A stretch of DNA of 64,000 nucleotides from a bacterium. Its GTDB lineage: Bacteria; CAIWAD01. Numbering within the stretch: position 1 is the stretch's first letter; the number at the start of each line of letters is the position of its first letter. The notes beneath the pieces are model-generated. The model saw only the letters and a program-made list of their open reading frames with translations. It was not told where the DNA came from and made no database searches. Where the stretch lies: NCBI GenBank assembly GCA_030429345.1, contig JAUIFJ010000018.1, positions 23,286 to 87,285 on the forward strand, in the 5' to 3' direction. Positions 8,057 through 17,350 of the stretch are shown piece by piece. The position numbers and the translations under genes are program-made.

Positions 8057-8593
8057 CTACTCCACCCTCCGCGCATAGTGGATGTGCCACAACAGCTTCC
8101 ACTGCTCCTGCCCTTCCTTGCGGCCTTCCCAGTACCAGTTCAGTGAATCGGGAGTGATGTCCGCGAAGCGCATGCGGCTGTGGCGCAGGGTATCCTGGCG
8201 CATCACGCTGCGTTCCAGGACCATCTGGCCATCCTCGCGCAGGCCGCCGCGGAAGTCGAGGTAGGAACCGTTGTTGTCGACCCAGGTCTGCTTCCAGACC
8301 TGTTCCTGCGGCACCCAGACCGACCAGCTGCGCCCCAGGAAGCCGGAAGCGCCCTGGGCGTCGAACTGGCGGAAGTCCTCCTGGATCACGCAGTCCCCGT
8401 AGACCCGGGAGATCGTGTTGCGTCCCTGGCCGCCCTGCCAGCTCAGGTCCCAGTCTCCGAGCCAGAAATCGAACTGGCGGAACTCCGGCTCGGCGCAGGG
8501 CGGCGCTCCCTGCTGCGCGGCCAGGGATCCCGCACAGGCCAGCAGCCCGGCCAGCACCCAGGGCAGGGCTGCGCGTGGCGCGCCATCAGGCAT
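8057..8593 (-). CDS. Secreted DUF1579-like protein
   Basis: A 178-residue exported protein. A signal peptide (residues about 1-26, ending AGSLAAQ) precedes a single beta-rich domain beginning EFRQFDFWLGDWDLSWQ, the signature of DUF1579-like lipocalin/nitrobindin-fold proteins. Their biochemical role is largely unknown. Conserved Trp and Tyr residues continue through the protein (SWSVWVPQEQVWKQTWVDN, LNWYWEGR). The start ATG overlaps the lpd stop by 8 bp and has AGAGG upstream, so it may be the last gene of the sucAB-lpd unit. Confidence 0.6.
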   Translation of the reverse strand: MPDGAPRAALPWVLAGLLACAGSLAAQQGAPPCAEPEFRQFDFWLGDWDLSWQGGQGRNTISRVYGDCVIQEDFRQFDAQGASGFLGRSWSVWVPQEQVWKQTWVDNNGSYLDFRGGLREDGQMVLERSVMRQDTLRHSRMRFADITPDSLNWYWEGRKEGQEQWKLLWHIHYARRVE

Positions 8594-9986
8594 GGATCGG
8601 CCTCTTGTCGGTGGCGGCGAGCGCGGCCTCCTTGACGGCCTCGGTGAATGTGGGGTGAGCGTGAGACATGCGCGCCAGGTCTTCCGCGCTGGCCTTGTAC
8701 TCCAGGGCGACCACGCCCTCGATGATCATGTCGGCCACGCGGGCGCCCAGCATGTGCACACCGAGGATCTCGTCCGTCTCCTGGTCCGCCAGCACCTTGA
8801 CGAAACCGTCCATCTCGCCGGCGGCGCGGGCGCGGCCCAGGGCGCGGTAGGCGAACTGCCCGCTCTTGTAGGCGCGCTTCTCTTCCTTGAGCTCCTCTTC
8901 CGTGTAGCCTACGCCCGCTACTTCGGGCCAGGTGTAGACGACGCCCGGAATGGCGCGGTAGTTCAGGTGCGGCTTCTGTCCGGCAATGCGCTCGGCAACC
9001 GCCGTGCCCTCCTCTTCGGCCTTGTGCGCCAGCATGGCTCCGCCGACCACGTCACCGATGGCCCAGATGCCCTTCGTGGTCGTCTGCAGGTCTCCGTCCA
9101 CGGGAATAAATCCCCGCTTGTCGGGCTGGATGCCCGCGTTCTCCAGGCCCAGGCTGTCCGTGAAGGGCGAGCGCCCCACGCTGACCAGGCAGTAGTCGCC
9201 CTTGAACTCGACCGCTTCGCCCTTCTTGTTTTCCGCCTTGACGCTGACCTTGCGTCCCGTGTTACGGACCTCGGTGACCTTGTGCGACAGATGGAACTCC
9301 ATGCCCTGCTTCTTCAGCACGCGCTGCAGCTCCTTGCCCAGGGACCGGTCCATGGTCGGAATCAGGGCATCCATGTACTCGACGACCTTGACCTGCGTGC
9401 CCAGGCGGGCGTATACGCTGCCCAGCTCGAGGCCGATCACGCCGCCGCCGATCACCACCATCTCCTTGGGGATTTTCGGGAACTTCAGTGCTTCCGTCGA
9501 ACTGACGATGCGTTTGCCGTCGAAGGCGGCGAAGGGCAGGGCCGTCGGCTTGGAGCCCGTGGCGATGATCGTGTGCTTCGTTTCCAGCTTGTGGATCGTG
9601 CCCTTCTCTTCCTTGACCTGGATCGTGTTGGCGTCCAGGAAGCTGCCGATGCCCTGGTGGGTCTCGATCTTGTTCTTCTTCATCAGGAACTCGAGGCCGT
9701 TGCATGTATCACGCACGACCTGGTCCTTGCGGCCCTTCATCTTCTCCCAGTCGATGGAGAGATCGCCGACCTGCACGCCGAAGTCCGCCATGTGCTTGCT
9801 GGCGTTCTCGTAGTGCTCGCTGGCGTCCAGCAGGGCCTTGGAGGGAATGCAGCCCACGTTGAGACAGGTCCCGCCGAAGGTCGGGTACTTCTCGACCAGG
9901 GCCGTCTTCAGTCCCAGCTGAGCGCAGCGGATCGCCGCCACATACCCGCCCGGCCCGCTTCCGATCACCACCACATCGTAACTCAT
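8586..9986 (-). CDS. lpdA: Dihydrolipoyl dehydrogenase (E3)
   Basis: Reoxidises the lipoyl group of the 2-oxoglutarate dehydrogenase complex with NAD+. The 466 residues include the FAD motif GSGPGGYVAA (9-18), the redox disulfide GGTCLNVGC (Cys41/Cys46), the NAD motif VIGGGVIGLELGSVYARLG, the second FAD motif AIGDVVGGAMLAHKA, and the C-terminal dimer-interface His/Glu in HAHPTFTE. A strong ribosome site, GGGAGG, lies 5 bases before the ATG. It follows sucA and sucB on the same strand, so it most likely serves that complex, though E3 may be shared with others. Confidence 0.95.
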   Translation of the reverse strand: MSYDVVVIGSGPGGYVAAIRCAQLGLKTALVEKYPTFGGTCLNVGCIPSKALLDASEHYENASKHMADFGVQVGDLSIDWEKMKGRKDQVVRDTCNGLEFLMKKNKIETHQGIGSFLDANTIQVKEEKGTIHKLETKHTIIATGSKPTALPFAAFDGKRIVSSTEALKFPKIPKEMVVIGGGVIGLELGSVYARLGTQVKVVEYMDALIPTMDRSLGKELQRVLKKQGMEFHLSHKVTEVRNTGRKVSVKAENKKGEAVEFKGDYCLVSVGRSPFTDSLGLENAGIQPDKRGFIPVDGDLQTTTKGIWAIGDVVGGAMLAHKAEEEGTAVAERIAGQKPHLNYRAIPGVVYTWPEVAGVGYTEEELKEEKRAYKSGQFAYRALGRARAAGEMDGFVKVLADQETDEILGVHMLGARVADMIIEGVVALEYKASAEDLARMSHAHPTFTEAVKEAALAATDKRPIHA

Positions 9987-10028
9987 GTATCCTCCCGGAA
10001 TGGGTTGAATTCAAACAATCGGAAAGAG

Positions 10029-10158
10029 AAGAATTCGCACGGAGAACACAGAGGAAACGGAGATCACAGGGAAGGCCAGTTCGATCTGTGGATTCCTCGC
10101 CAAGCCTCTATTCTCTTCTCCGCGTTCTCTGTCTACTCCGTGCTCTCCGTGCCAGCTC
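10029..10158. repeat. Inverted CACGGAGAACACRGAG-type intergenic repeat
   Basis: Between lpd and sucB the left part reads CGCACGGAGAACACAGAGG and the right part is its imperfect reverse complement (TCTCCGCGTTCTCTGTCTAC, CTCCGTGCTCTCCGTG), about 30 bp apart. A longer member of the same family lies at 25560-25977. It could form a large hairpin inside the operon transcript. Confidence 0.6.
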
Positions 10159-10159
10159 T

Positions 10160-11410
10160 TCACACCATCAACAGCATGCGCATCGGGTCTTCGAGGCGCT
10201 CCTTGACCTTGACCAGGAAGGTCACCGATTCGCGGCCGTCGATCAGGCGGTGGTCGTAGCTCAGGGTGAGATACATCATTGGACGGATCTCGACCCGGCC
10301 CTCGATGGCCACCGGCCGCTCGACAATGTTGTGCATACCCAGAATGCCGCACTGCGGCGGGTTGAGGATCGGCGTCGACATCATCGACCCGAAGACTCCA
10401 CCGTTCGAAATGGTGAAGGTGCCGCCGCTCATCTCGTCCATGCTCAGGCGGTTGTTGCGCGCCTTCTCGGCCAGCGAGCGGATCTCGGCCTCGATCTGCC
10501 AGAGGCTCATCGACTGGGCATCGCGCACCACCGGCACGACCAGGCCCTTCGGCGCGCTGACGGCAATGCCGATGTCGCAGTAGTCGTGATACAGGATCTC
10601 CTCGCCGTCGATGGCGGCGTTGACCGCCGGGACCTCCGCCAGGGCCAGGGTCACGGCCTTGGTGAAGAAGGACATGAAGCCCAGCCCGACATCGTGGGTC
10701 TCCTTGAAGGTCTCCTTGTACTTGCGGCGCAGGTCGAGAATGGCGCTCATGTCCACCTCGTTGAAGGTACTGAGCATGGCGGTCTGGTTCTTGACCGCCA
10801 CCAGGCGCTGGCTCAGCTTCTGGCGCAGGCGCGACATCTTCTCCCGCCGCAGGCCGCGTTCCCCCTCCTTCGCCACCGGAGCCGCGGCAGCTTCGGGCCG
10901 GGCCTCATTCGTCTCGACCTTCGAAGCAGGCTTTGCGGGAGCCGCGGCCTGGTGGGCGAGCACGTCCTGTTTCGTGACACGACCGCCGGGTCCGCTGCCC
11001 TTGACCTCCTGCACGGCCAGACCCGCCTCGGCGAGCATCTTCGCCGCCGCGGGACTGGCGACGGAGGCCATGCTCCCTGTGGGCCCGGAGGCTGCGGCAG
11101 GCGCTTCTTCCGGCTGCGGCGCCGGCTCTTCGGCCGCGGCGGCAGGTTCGGCGGCAGCCGCCTCTTCCCCGGCGGCCTCCGTGTCGATGGTGCAGACCAC
11201 CTCGCCGACGGCCACATCCTCGCCTTCCTGCACCAGGATCTTCAGGCGGCCGGCGGCCTCGGCGGGCACGGCCAGGGTGGCCTTCTCCGATTCGATCTCG
11301 AGCAGGTCCTCGTCCTGGCGGACCTGGGCGCCGTCCTGCTTGAGCCAGGCGGCCACCGTGACCTCGCTGATCGATTCCCCCGGACTGGGGATGCGAACCT
11401 CGACTTGCAT
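10160..11410 (-). CDS. sucB: Dihydrolipoyllysine-residue succinyltransferase (2-OGDH E2)
   Basis: Core acyltransferase of 2-oxoglutarate dehydrogenase, moving succinyl from lipoyl-lysine to CoA in the TCA cycle. The 416 residues comprise an N-terminal lipoyl domain with lipoyl-Lys43 in EIESEKATL, an Ala/Pro/Glu-rich linker (about 80-115), a peripheral subunit-binding domain ([14 protein letters not shown] to [12 protein letters not shown]), a second linker, and the catalytic CAT-like domain with the active-site motif [11 protein letters not shown] near the C-terminus. It lies 51 bp after sucA, separated by a GC-rich hairpin, and ahead of lpd. Confidence 0.95.
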   Translation of the reverse strand: MQVEVRIPSPGESISEVTVAAWLKQDGAQVRQDEDLLEIESEKATLAVPAEAAGRLKILVQEGEDVAVGEVVCTIDTEAAGEEAAAAEPAAAAEEPAPQPEEAPAAASGPTGSMASVASPAAAKMLAEAGLAVQEVKGSGPGGRVTKQDVLAHQAAAPAKPASKVETNEARPEAAAAPVAKEGERGLRREKMSRLRQKLSQRLVAVKNQTAMLSTFNEVDMSAILDLRRKYKETFKETHDVGLGFMSFFTKAVTLALAEVPAVNAAIDGEEILYHDYCDIGIAVSAPKGLVVPVVRDAQSMSLWQIEAEIRSLAEKARNNRLSMDEMSGGTFTISNGGVFGSMMSTPILNPPQCGILGMHNIVERPVAIEGRVEIRPMMYLTLSYDHRLIDGRESVTFLVKVKERLEDPMRMLLMV

Positions 11411-11461
11411 GGGTTCCCCGTGTTCTCGGACGACGCGCCGCCAGGGGCGGCGCGCACCGTG

Positions 11462-14206
11462 TTACATGAAGGCCAGGTGCAGGATCTCTTCCTGCTCGGC
11501 CTCGTGAATCTTGTGGAAGCCGGTGGCGGTCACGCTGCTTTCGGGCCGCGTGATGCATTCCAGCTTGTGGTCGCGGAACTTGCGCAGCAGGAAGGGCCAG
11601 GCGCCCATGTTCTCCGGCTCCTCCTGGACCCAGATGTGCCTTGCCGCCGCCGGGTAGCGCGCCAGCTCCTTCAGCAGCTGCTTCTGGGGCAGCGGGTAGA
11701 GCTGTTCCAGGCGCAGGATCGCCACGTCGCGCCGCTCCCGCTCGCGCTGCCTGGCGCGCAGTTCGTAATACAGCTTGCCGCTGCAGATCAGCACTCGATC
11801 CACCTTGGAGGGCGTGGCCCAGTCGTCGCCGAGCATCTCATGGAAGCGGGTGCCCTCGCCCAGCTCCTGCAGGTCGCTGACGCACTCCTTGTGGCGCAGG
11901 AGGCTCTTGGGGCTCATCACCACCAGCGGCTTGCGAAAGCTGCGCTTCAGCTGCCGGCGCAGCAGGTGGAAGAAGTTGGCCGGCGTGCTGATGTTGCACA
12001 CCTGCATGTTCTCGTTTCCGCAAAGCTCGAGCATGCGCTCCAGGCGGGCGCTCGAATGGTCCGCGCCCTGGCCCTCGTGGCCGTGCGGCAGGAGCAGCAC
12101 CAGGCCGCTCATGCGCAGCCACTTGTTTTCGCCGCTGGCAATGAACTGGTCGAAAATGACCTGGGCCGTATTGGCGAAATCGCCGAACTGGGCCTCCCAG
12201 ATGCAAAGCCCGTGGGGCGTGGCAAGGCTGTAGCCGTATTCGAAGCCGAGCACCCCGTACTCGCTCAGCAGGCTGTTGAATATGCGAAAGGCGCCCTGGT
12301 GGTCTCCCAGATGCACCAGCGGGCGGAACTCCTCCTCGCTTTCGTCCACCTTGAGCACGGCGTGCCGGTGGCTGAAGGTGCCGCGTTCCACATCCTGTCC
12401 CGTGAGACGCACGGGGTGCCCCTCGTCGAGCAGGGTGGCGTAGGCCAGCTGCTCTCCCATCGCCCAATCGATCCGGCCCTCCTCGATCATCTTCATGCGG
12501 TCCTGGTAGATGCGGCGGATCTTGTTGAAGAAGCGCGGCGCCTCGTGCAGCGTGCTGATGCGTTTGCCCAGGTCGCGCAGGTGCCCCAGTTCCACGCCGG
12601 TCTCGGGACTGGACTCGAAGTCCTGGGGAACGGCGCGACGCAGCCCCTGCCAGTCTCCTTTGAGATAATCGTTGAGCGGAGTGCTCGACATGGAGCGCGC
12701 CTTTTCCAGGGCCTCTTCCAGGCGCCTCGCCTCCTGGTTGGCGAGGCTTTCGGGCAGCTCCGGGTCGACGCGCTTTTCGGCGAGCAGCTTGTCGCGGTAG
12801 ATCTCCAGGGGATTGGCGTGACGGGCAATGGCCTTGTAGAGCCGCGGCTGGGTGAAGCGCGGTTCGTCGGACTCGTTGTGTCCGTGCTTCCGGTAGCCCA
12901 GGATGTCGATGAAGACATCCCGCGAGAATTTCTGGCGGAACTCCATTGCCAGTTCCATCACGAAGATCAGCGCCTCGACATCGTCCCCGTTCACATGGAA
13001 GACCGGACTCAGGGTGGTCTTGGCGATGTCGGTGCAGTAGGTGCTGGAACGGCCGTCCAGGTAATTGGTGGTGAAGCCGACCTGGTTGTTGAGCACAACG
13101 TGGATCGTGCCGCCGGTCTGGAAGCCCTTCAGCTGGGACATCTGCAGCACTTCGTAGACCACTCCCTGCCCGGCGACGGCGGCGTCGCCGTGCATCAGGA
13201 TCGGCACGATGCGCTGATTGTCGGAGCCGTACTTGCTGTCCATCTTTGCGCGCGTAATGCCGACCGCGACCGGGTCGACGGCCTCCAGGTGGGATGGATT
13301 GGTGGCCAGGCTGAGGTGGACCTTGCGCCCCCCCACCATCAGATCGGAGGAGTGGCCCAGGTGATACTTGACATCGCCGGCGACTTCGTCCTCGTAGCCC
13401 TTGCCCTCGAACTCGGCCAGGATGTCCGCCGTGTCCTTGCCCATGACGTTGGAAAGCACATTCAGCCGGCCGCGATGGGCCGTGCCGATGACGAACTCCT
13501 CCACGCCCAGCTCTGCCCCCTTGCGGATCACCGCGTCAAGAGCCGGCACCAGGTTTTCGACGCCTTCGATCGAGAAGCGCTTCTGCCCGACGAAACGGCG
13601 ATGGATGAAACGCTCGAACTGCACCGTGCGCGTCAGCAGGTCCAGGATGTGCAGCTCCTCGTCGGAATCGAAACTGCGCTGGTTGCGGCTGCTCTCGATG
13701 CGCTTCTGCAGCCAGCCGACCGTCTCGGGATCGCGCATGAAAATGTATTCGACGCCGATGGAGCTGCAGTAGGTCTGCTCCATGTGTTCGATGATCGTGC
13801 GCAGGGTCACCGGCCCCAGACCGATGCGATTGCCGGCCTGGAAGACCCGGTCCAGGTCGCTTTCGTCGAGGCCGAAGGCTTCGAGCGTGATCTTGCCGTC
13901 ATAGTCACGGCGTACGCGGACAGGGTTGGTTCGCGTGAATAGATGCCCGCGCTGGCGATAGGCGCCGATCATGTTCGCCACGCGGTTCTCGCGGTCGAAA
14001 CTGCTGTCGTCTGCCGGCACTCGAGTGGCTGCCGCAGCCCCGTTGCCGTTCTCCGCCGGATCCTCCCAATGACTGCGGGCGAACTCGAAGCCTTCGAAGA
14101 AACGCTGCCAGCTGGCATCGACGCTGGCGGGATCCTCCTGGTATTGGCGGTAGAGCTGTTCCATGGACGCCGGATCGGCATTCCCCAATGAACTGAAGGC
14201 TGTCAT
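11462..14206 (-). CDS. sucA: 2-oxoglutarate dehydrogenase E1 component
   Basis: Thiamine-diphosphate-dependent decarboxylase of the 2-oxoglutarate dehydrogenase complex. At 914 residues it has normal length. An N-terminal E2-binding helix (SLGNADPASMEQLYRQYQED) precedes the ThDP-binding core with GTAHRGRLNVLSNVMGK, LNNQVGFTTN and the metal/diphosphate region HVNGDDVEALI. The transketolase-like C-terminal half contains SGLVLLLPHGHEGQGADHSS. It is the first gene of sucA-sucB-lpd. The 363-bp gap upstream holds a TATA-rich stretch (around 14430) that could be its promoter. Confidence 0.96.
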   Translation of the reverse strand: MTAFSSLGNADPASMEQLYRQYQEDPASVDASWQRFFEGFEFARSHWEDPAENGNGAAAATRVPADDSSFDRENRVANMIGAYRQRGHLFTRTNPVRVRRDYDGKITLEAFGLDESDLDRVFQAGNRIGLGPVTLRTIIEHMEQTYCSSIGVEYIFMRDPETVGWLQKRIESSRNQRSFDSDEELHILDLLTRTVQFERFIHRRFVGQKRFSIEGVENLVPALDAVIRKGAELGVEEFVIGTAHRGRLNVLSNVMGKDTADILAEFEGKGYEDEVAGDVKYHLGHSSDLMVGGRKVHLSLATNPSHLEAVDPVAVGITRAKMDSKYGSDNQRIVPILMHGDAAVAGQGVVYEVLQMSQLKGFQTGGTIHVVLNNQVGFTTNYLDGRSSTYCTDIAKTTLSPVFHVNGDDVEALIFVMELAMEFRQKFSRDVFIDILGYRKHGHNESDEPRFTQPRLYKAIARHANPLEIYRDKLLAEKRVDPELPESLANQEARRLEEALEKARSMSSTPLNDYLKGDWQGLRRAVPQDFESSPETGVELGHLRDLGKRISTLHEAPRFFNKIRRIYQDRMKMIEEGRIDWAMGEQLAYATLLDEGHPVRLTGQDVERGTFSHRHAVLKVDESEEEFRPLVHLGDHQGAFRIFNSLLSEYGVLGFEYGYSLATPHGLCIWEAQFGDFANTAQVIFDQFIASGENKWLRMSGLVLLLPHGHEGQGADHSSARLERMLELCGNENMQVCNISTPANFFHLLRRQLKRSFRKPLVVMSPKSLLRHKECVSDLQELGEGTRFHEMLGDDWATPSKVDRVLICSGKLYYELRARQRERERRDVAILRLEQLYPLPQKQLLKELARYPAAARHIWVQEEPENMGAWPFLLRKFRDHKLECITRPESSVTATGFHKIHEAEQEEILHLAFM

Positions 14207-14569
14207 GGTGTTTCCATTCGGCTGAAGCGGATAGCGCCGTGGGCTCTCAAGGTGGAGGGACTTCCGACGGGAGGGTGGCAGGAATTGTCCCCGGGAAAGG
14301 CCGGAAGTGCTGACACGGCATTGACCATGCGGGGAGCATCCCCTTGTCTGCTTGCGATCGCTGTGTGGTGGCCCCCTTGCGGCGGCGCGCGCAGCCCGGT
14401 GACCTGTCGGGACCCGGAATCGGCAAATATAAAGATGAAGTTAGCTGCCCGACCACAGCCAGGGGAATAAAAACGCCGGTTTTGGCCGGTTCGACACGCG
14501 AAGGGCCAAACTGGCCAAGCGGTCTGTTGCTGCTGCTGATTCCTACGCAGCAAGGCGGATCAAGCAGGG
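14207..14569. other. Intergenic region upstream of sucA
   Basis: No supported gene. It carries the sucA leader, an AT-rich patch around 14425-14440 (AATATAAAG) that could be a minus-strand promoter, and a short palindromic run with CCGG repeats near 14474-14490. The Dabb-domain gene ends at its right side. Confidence 0.4.
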
Positions 14570-14899
14570 CTACAGGACCCGGGCGCTCCCCGGGTCCACT
14601 GTCTCGAAATCCGCGAAACGCTTCTCGCTGCGAACCTGGCGCAGCAGACGCACCACGGACTGGTGGGCGGGGTGGATCGAGTAGGCCTGCAGGTCCTCCC
14701 GGCTGTCAAAGGTGGAATCCAGGCAGAGCTCGCAACTTTCAGGGTCCGCGGAATCGATGCAGGCCACAAGAAAGGAGCGGATCACGGGAATCTGTTCGGG
14801 AAGAGCCTGTAGAGCCGCCTGGGCAAGCATGCGGTTTTCCTTCCCCGACCGGCCGGCGGCCTGTGGCTTGAATTTCCAGAAGACCAGGTGACGGATCAT
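14570..14899 (-). CDS. Dabb (stress-responsive A/B barrel) domain protein
   Basis: A 109-residue cytoplasmic protein with the ferredoxin-like A/B barrel signature. It opens MIRHLVFWKFK, has a central helix (MLAQAALQALPEQIP), then CELCLDSTFDSREDLQAYSIHPAHQSVV, the usual Dabb motif with its conserved His. Members dimerise and some act as small-molecule cyclases or monooxygenases, but most are uncharacterised. The ATG at 14897-14899 follows GGGAGG; the frame is open further upstream without homology. It diverges from the kynurenine operon, so the 143 bp between them probably hold both promoters. Confidence 0.75.
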   Translation of the reverse strand: MIRHLVFWKFKPQAAGRSGKENRMLAQAALQALPEQIPVIRSFLVACIDSADPESCELCLDSTFDSREDLQAYSIHPAHQSVVRLLRQVRSEKRFADFETVDPGSARVL

Positions 14900-15042
14900 G
14901 GGCCCTCCCGCTTCTGCCTGCAACTCAGGCGGTCTCGTCGTACATTCGAAGGCGGTGAATCGCTGGTTCCGCCATGCTGCGCCGCAAGATGATGCAGCGG
15001 GATTATCCCGGCAAGAAACACACAGAATAGCGATGGATTTCC

Positions 15043-15825
15043 ATGGACCTCAATCTTAGCGGCCGCCGCGCGCTTGTCTGCGGCAGCACCCAGGGGATCG
15101 GCCTGGCCTGCGCCCGCGAACTGGCGGCCCAGGGAGCCCGGCTCTGCCTGCTGGCCCGCCGCGCGGACGAACTGGCCCGCCTGGCCTCCGAGCTTCCCGG
15201 CATGGACCATGAATGGCTCTGCGCCGATTTCCGTGACACGACAGCCCTGCAGGAGACCCTGGCCCGGTGGATCCGGGAAGGCGGCTCGGCGGATATCCTG
15301 GTCAACAACACGGGCGGCCCGTCTCCCGGACCCCTCGAACAATCCGGCACCGAAGCCTTCGAGGAAGCCTTCCGCATGCATCTGCTGGCTTCGCAGGTGC
15401 TGGTGCAGGCCCTGCTCCCGGGCATGAAGGCCCGTGCCTGGGGCCGGATCGTCAACGTGATCTCGACCAGCGTCAAGCAGCCGCTCAAGGGCCTGGGCGT
15501 GAGCAACACGGTCCGCGCCGCCATGGCCGGCTGGGCCAAGACCCTGAGCAACGAAGTGGCGCTCTTCGGCATTACGGTCAACAATGTGTTGCCCGGGGCG
15601 ACGCAGACCGCCCGCCTCGACGGCCTGATCCAGCGAACCGCCGAGCGACTGGACAAAAGTACGGAAGAGGTGAGCCGGGACATGCAGGCCCAGATTCCCG
15701 CGGGACGCTTCGCCCGGCCGGAAGAGACCGCCGCCGCCGTGCTCTTCTTCGCCTCCCCGGCGGCGTCCTACATCACGGGCACCAGCCTGGCCGTCGATGG
15801 CGGACGCTGTTCCAGCCTGAACTAG
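15043..15825 (+). CDS. SDR-family oxidoreductase with atypical active site
   Basis: First gene of the kynurenine operon, 260 residues, Rossmann fold. The cofactor motif is CGSTQGIGLA (TGxxxGIG type) and the NNAG-like motif is LVNNTGG. The catalytic Ser of the usual triad can be assigned (NVISTS), but the canonical YxxxK is replaced: the aligned segment reads VSNTVRAAMAGWAKTLS, so Tyr becomes Ser and Lys becomes Arg. SDRs with this SN-x-x-R signature form a widespread divergent branch and need not be inactive. Its role in tryptophan breakdown is not established; operon membership is the only clue. The ribosome site is weak. Confidence 0.8.
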   Translation: MDLNLSGRRALVCGSTQGIGLACARELAAQGARLCLLARRADELARLASELPGMDHEWLCADFRDTTALQETLARWIREGGSADILVNNTGGPSPGPLEQSGTEAFEEAFRMHLLASQVLVQALLPGMKARAWGRIVNVISTSVKQPLKGLGVSNTVRAAMAGWAKTLSNEVALFGITVNNVLPGATQTARLDGLIQRTAERLDKSTEEVSRDMQAQIPAGRFARPEETAAAVLFFASPAASYITGTSLAVDGGRCSSLN

Positions 15826-15850
15826 GCCTGGCGGCAGTCGGAGGTTCTTT

Positions 15851-17305
15851 GTGAGACAATGGGGCAACACCATCGCCGGGGAAAACCGGCCCGCTGCCGG
15901 CGGCGAATGGATCGAGCTGGAGAATCCGGCAACGGGCGAGATCCACGGCCGCGTGCCGGACAGCGGCAGCGAGGACCTGCAGGCCGCGGTCGGGGCGGCG
16001 CAAAAGGCCTTCCCCTCCTGGTCCCGCCTGGACCCTGAGCATCGCGCCGAACACCTGGAGGCTCTGGCTGCCGCTGTCGAGGAACACCTGGAGGAGCTGG
16101 CGCTCCTGGAATCCGTGGACAACGGCAAACCCCTGGGCCTGGCCCGCAGCGTGGACATTCCCCGCGCCGCCCGCAACCTGCGCTTCTTCGCCTCCGCCAT
16201 TCGGCAGTTCGCCAGCGAAAGCCATCGCGGGGCCTGGGGGCAGCTCAATGTCACACTGCGCAAGCCTGTCGGCATTGCCGGCTGCATCTCCCCCTGGAAC
16301 CTGCCGCTCTACCTCTTTTCCTGGAAGATCGCCCCGGCGCTGGCCGCCGGCAACTGCGTGATCGGCAAACCCAGCGAAGTGACCCCGGCCACTGCCGCCC
16401 GCCTGGGGGAACTGGCCATCGACTGCGGCTTTCCCGCCGGCGTGCTCAACATCCTGCACGGGCGTGGCGACCGAATCGGCGCCGAGCTCTGCGCCCACCC
16501 GGAAATTCCCCTGATCTCCTTCACCGGCGGCACGCTCACCGGAGCGGCCATCGCCCGGGCCACGGCCGGCCAGTTCAAGAAGCTGAGCCTGGAACTGGGC
16601 GGCAAGAATCCGACTCTCGTCTTCGCAGACGCGGACCCGCAGGCCGCCCTCGATGGCGCCCTGCGCGCCGGCTTCAGCAACCAGGGACAGATCTGCCTCT
16701 GCGGCTCGCGGCTGCTGGTCGAGCAGTCGATCTACGAGGACTTCCGGGCATCGCTCATCGAGCGTATACATAAGCTGAAAGTGGGCGATCCGCTGGACGA
16801 GCAGACAGACCAGGGCGCGCTTGTTTCCGCCGCGCACAAGGAGAAAGTCCTGTCCTACATTCGCCTGGCCCGCGAGGAGGGCGGACGCCTGCTCTGCGGA
16901 GGCGAGGAACTTTCCCTGCCCGGAAAACTGGCGCGGGGCCACTTCATCCGCCCCGCCCTGATCGAGGGCCTGGGGCCGGACAGCCGCTGCAACCGCGAGG
17001 AGATCTTCGGCCCGGTGCTGACCCTGCAGTCCTTCCGGGACACGGACGAGGCCCTGCGCCTGGCCAACGCCTCGCGCTACGGCCTGGCGGCCAGCGTCTG
17101 GACGCGCGATCTGCAGCGGGCGCATCGGCTCGCCGAAGAGCTGCAGGCGGGCATCGTCTGGATCAACTGCTGGATGCAGCGGGACCTGCGCACGCCCTTC
17201 GGCGGCATGAAGGACAGCGGGCTGGGCCGCGAGGGCGGACTCGAGGCGCTACGCTTCTTCACGGAGCCGAAGAATGTCTGCCTGCAGCTCGAGAATGGCA
17301 TGTGA
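15851..17305 (+). CDS. nbaE: 2-aminomuconic 6-semialdehyde dehydrogenase (ALDH family)
   Basis: NAD-dependent aldehyde dehydrogenase of 484 residues, expected to oxidise 2-aminomuconic 6-semialdehyde to 2-aminomuconate. ALDH hallmarks are present: SPWNLPLYLFSWKIAPALAAGN, the Glu in LELGGKNP (about residue 248), the catalytic Cys in NQGQICLCGSR (about 281), and EEIFGPVLTLQSF. The start is GTG at 15851 after CGGAGG. Substrate assignment rests on position between the decarboxylase and deaminase genes of the same pathway and on close resemblance to the ALDH8A1/NbaE type (AGFSNQGQICLCGSR, NCWMQRDLRTPFGGMKDSG). Confidence 0.85.
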   Translation: MRQWGNTIAGENRPAAGGEWIELENPATGEIHGRVPDSGSEDLQAAVGAAQKAFPSWSRLDPEHRAEHLEALAAAVEEHLEELALLESVDNGKPLGLARSVDIPRAARNLRFFASAIRQFASESHRGAWGQLNVTLRKPVGIAGCISPWNLPLYLFSWKIAPALAAGNCVIGKPSEVTPATAARLGELAIDCGFPAGVLNILHGRGDRIGAELCAHPEIPLISFTGGTLTGAAIARATAGQFKKLSLELGGKNPTLVFADADPQAALDGALRAGFSNQGQICLCGSRLLVEQSIYEDFRASLIERIHKLKVGDPLDEQTDQGALVSAAHKEKVLSYIRLAREEGGRLLCGGEELSLPGKLARGHFIRPALIEGLGPDSRCNREEIFGPVLTLQSFRDTDEALRLANASRYGLAASVWTRDLQRAHRLAEELQAGIVWINCWMQRDLRTPFGGMKDSGLGREGGLEALRFFTEPKNVCLQLENGM

Positions 17306-17350
17306 CCGGAAGGGGTCGACAGCGACTCCATCCATTTCACGGAGTGTGTG

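Noticed and set aside
7672..8157. Short ORFs in the palindromic repeat array
   Set aside because: Several of them are repeat copies in different frames (such as GLQACACSKG and AAGASLQP), which marks them as translated repeats and not genes.
10088..13942. 1284-codon plus-strand ORF opposite sucA/sucB
   Set aside because: It is antisense to two unmistakable TCA-cycle genes. Its His/Gly/Ala/Val-rich composition is that of a complementary-strand shadow.
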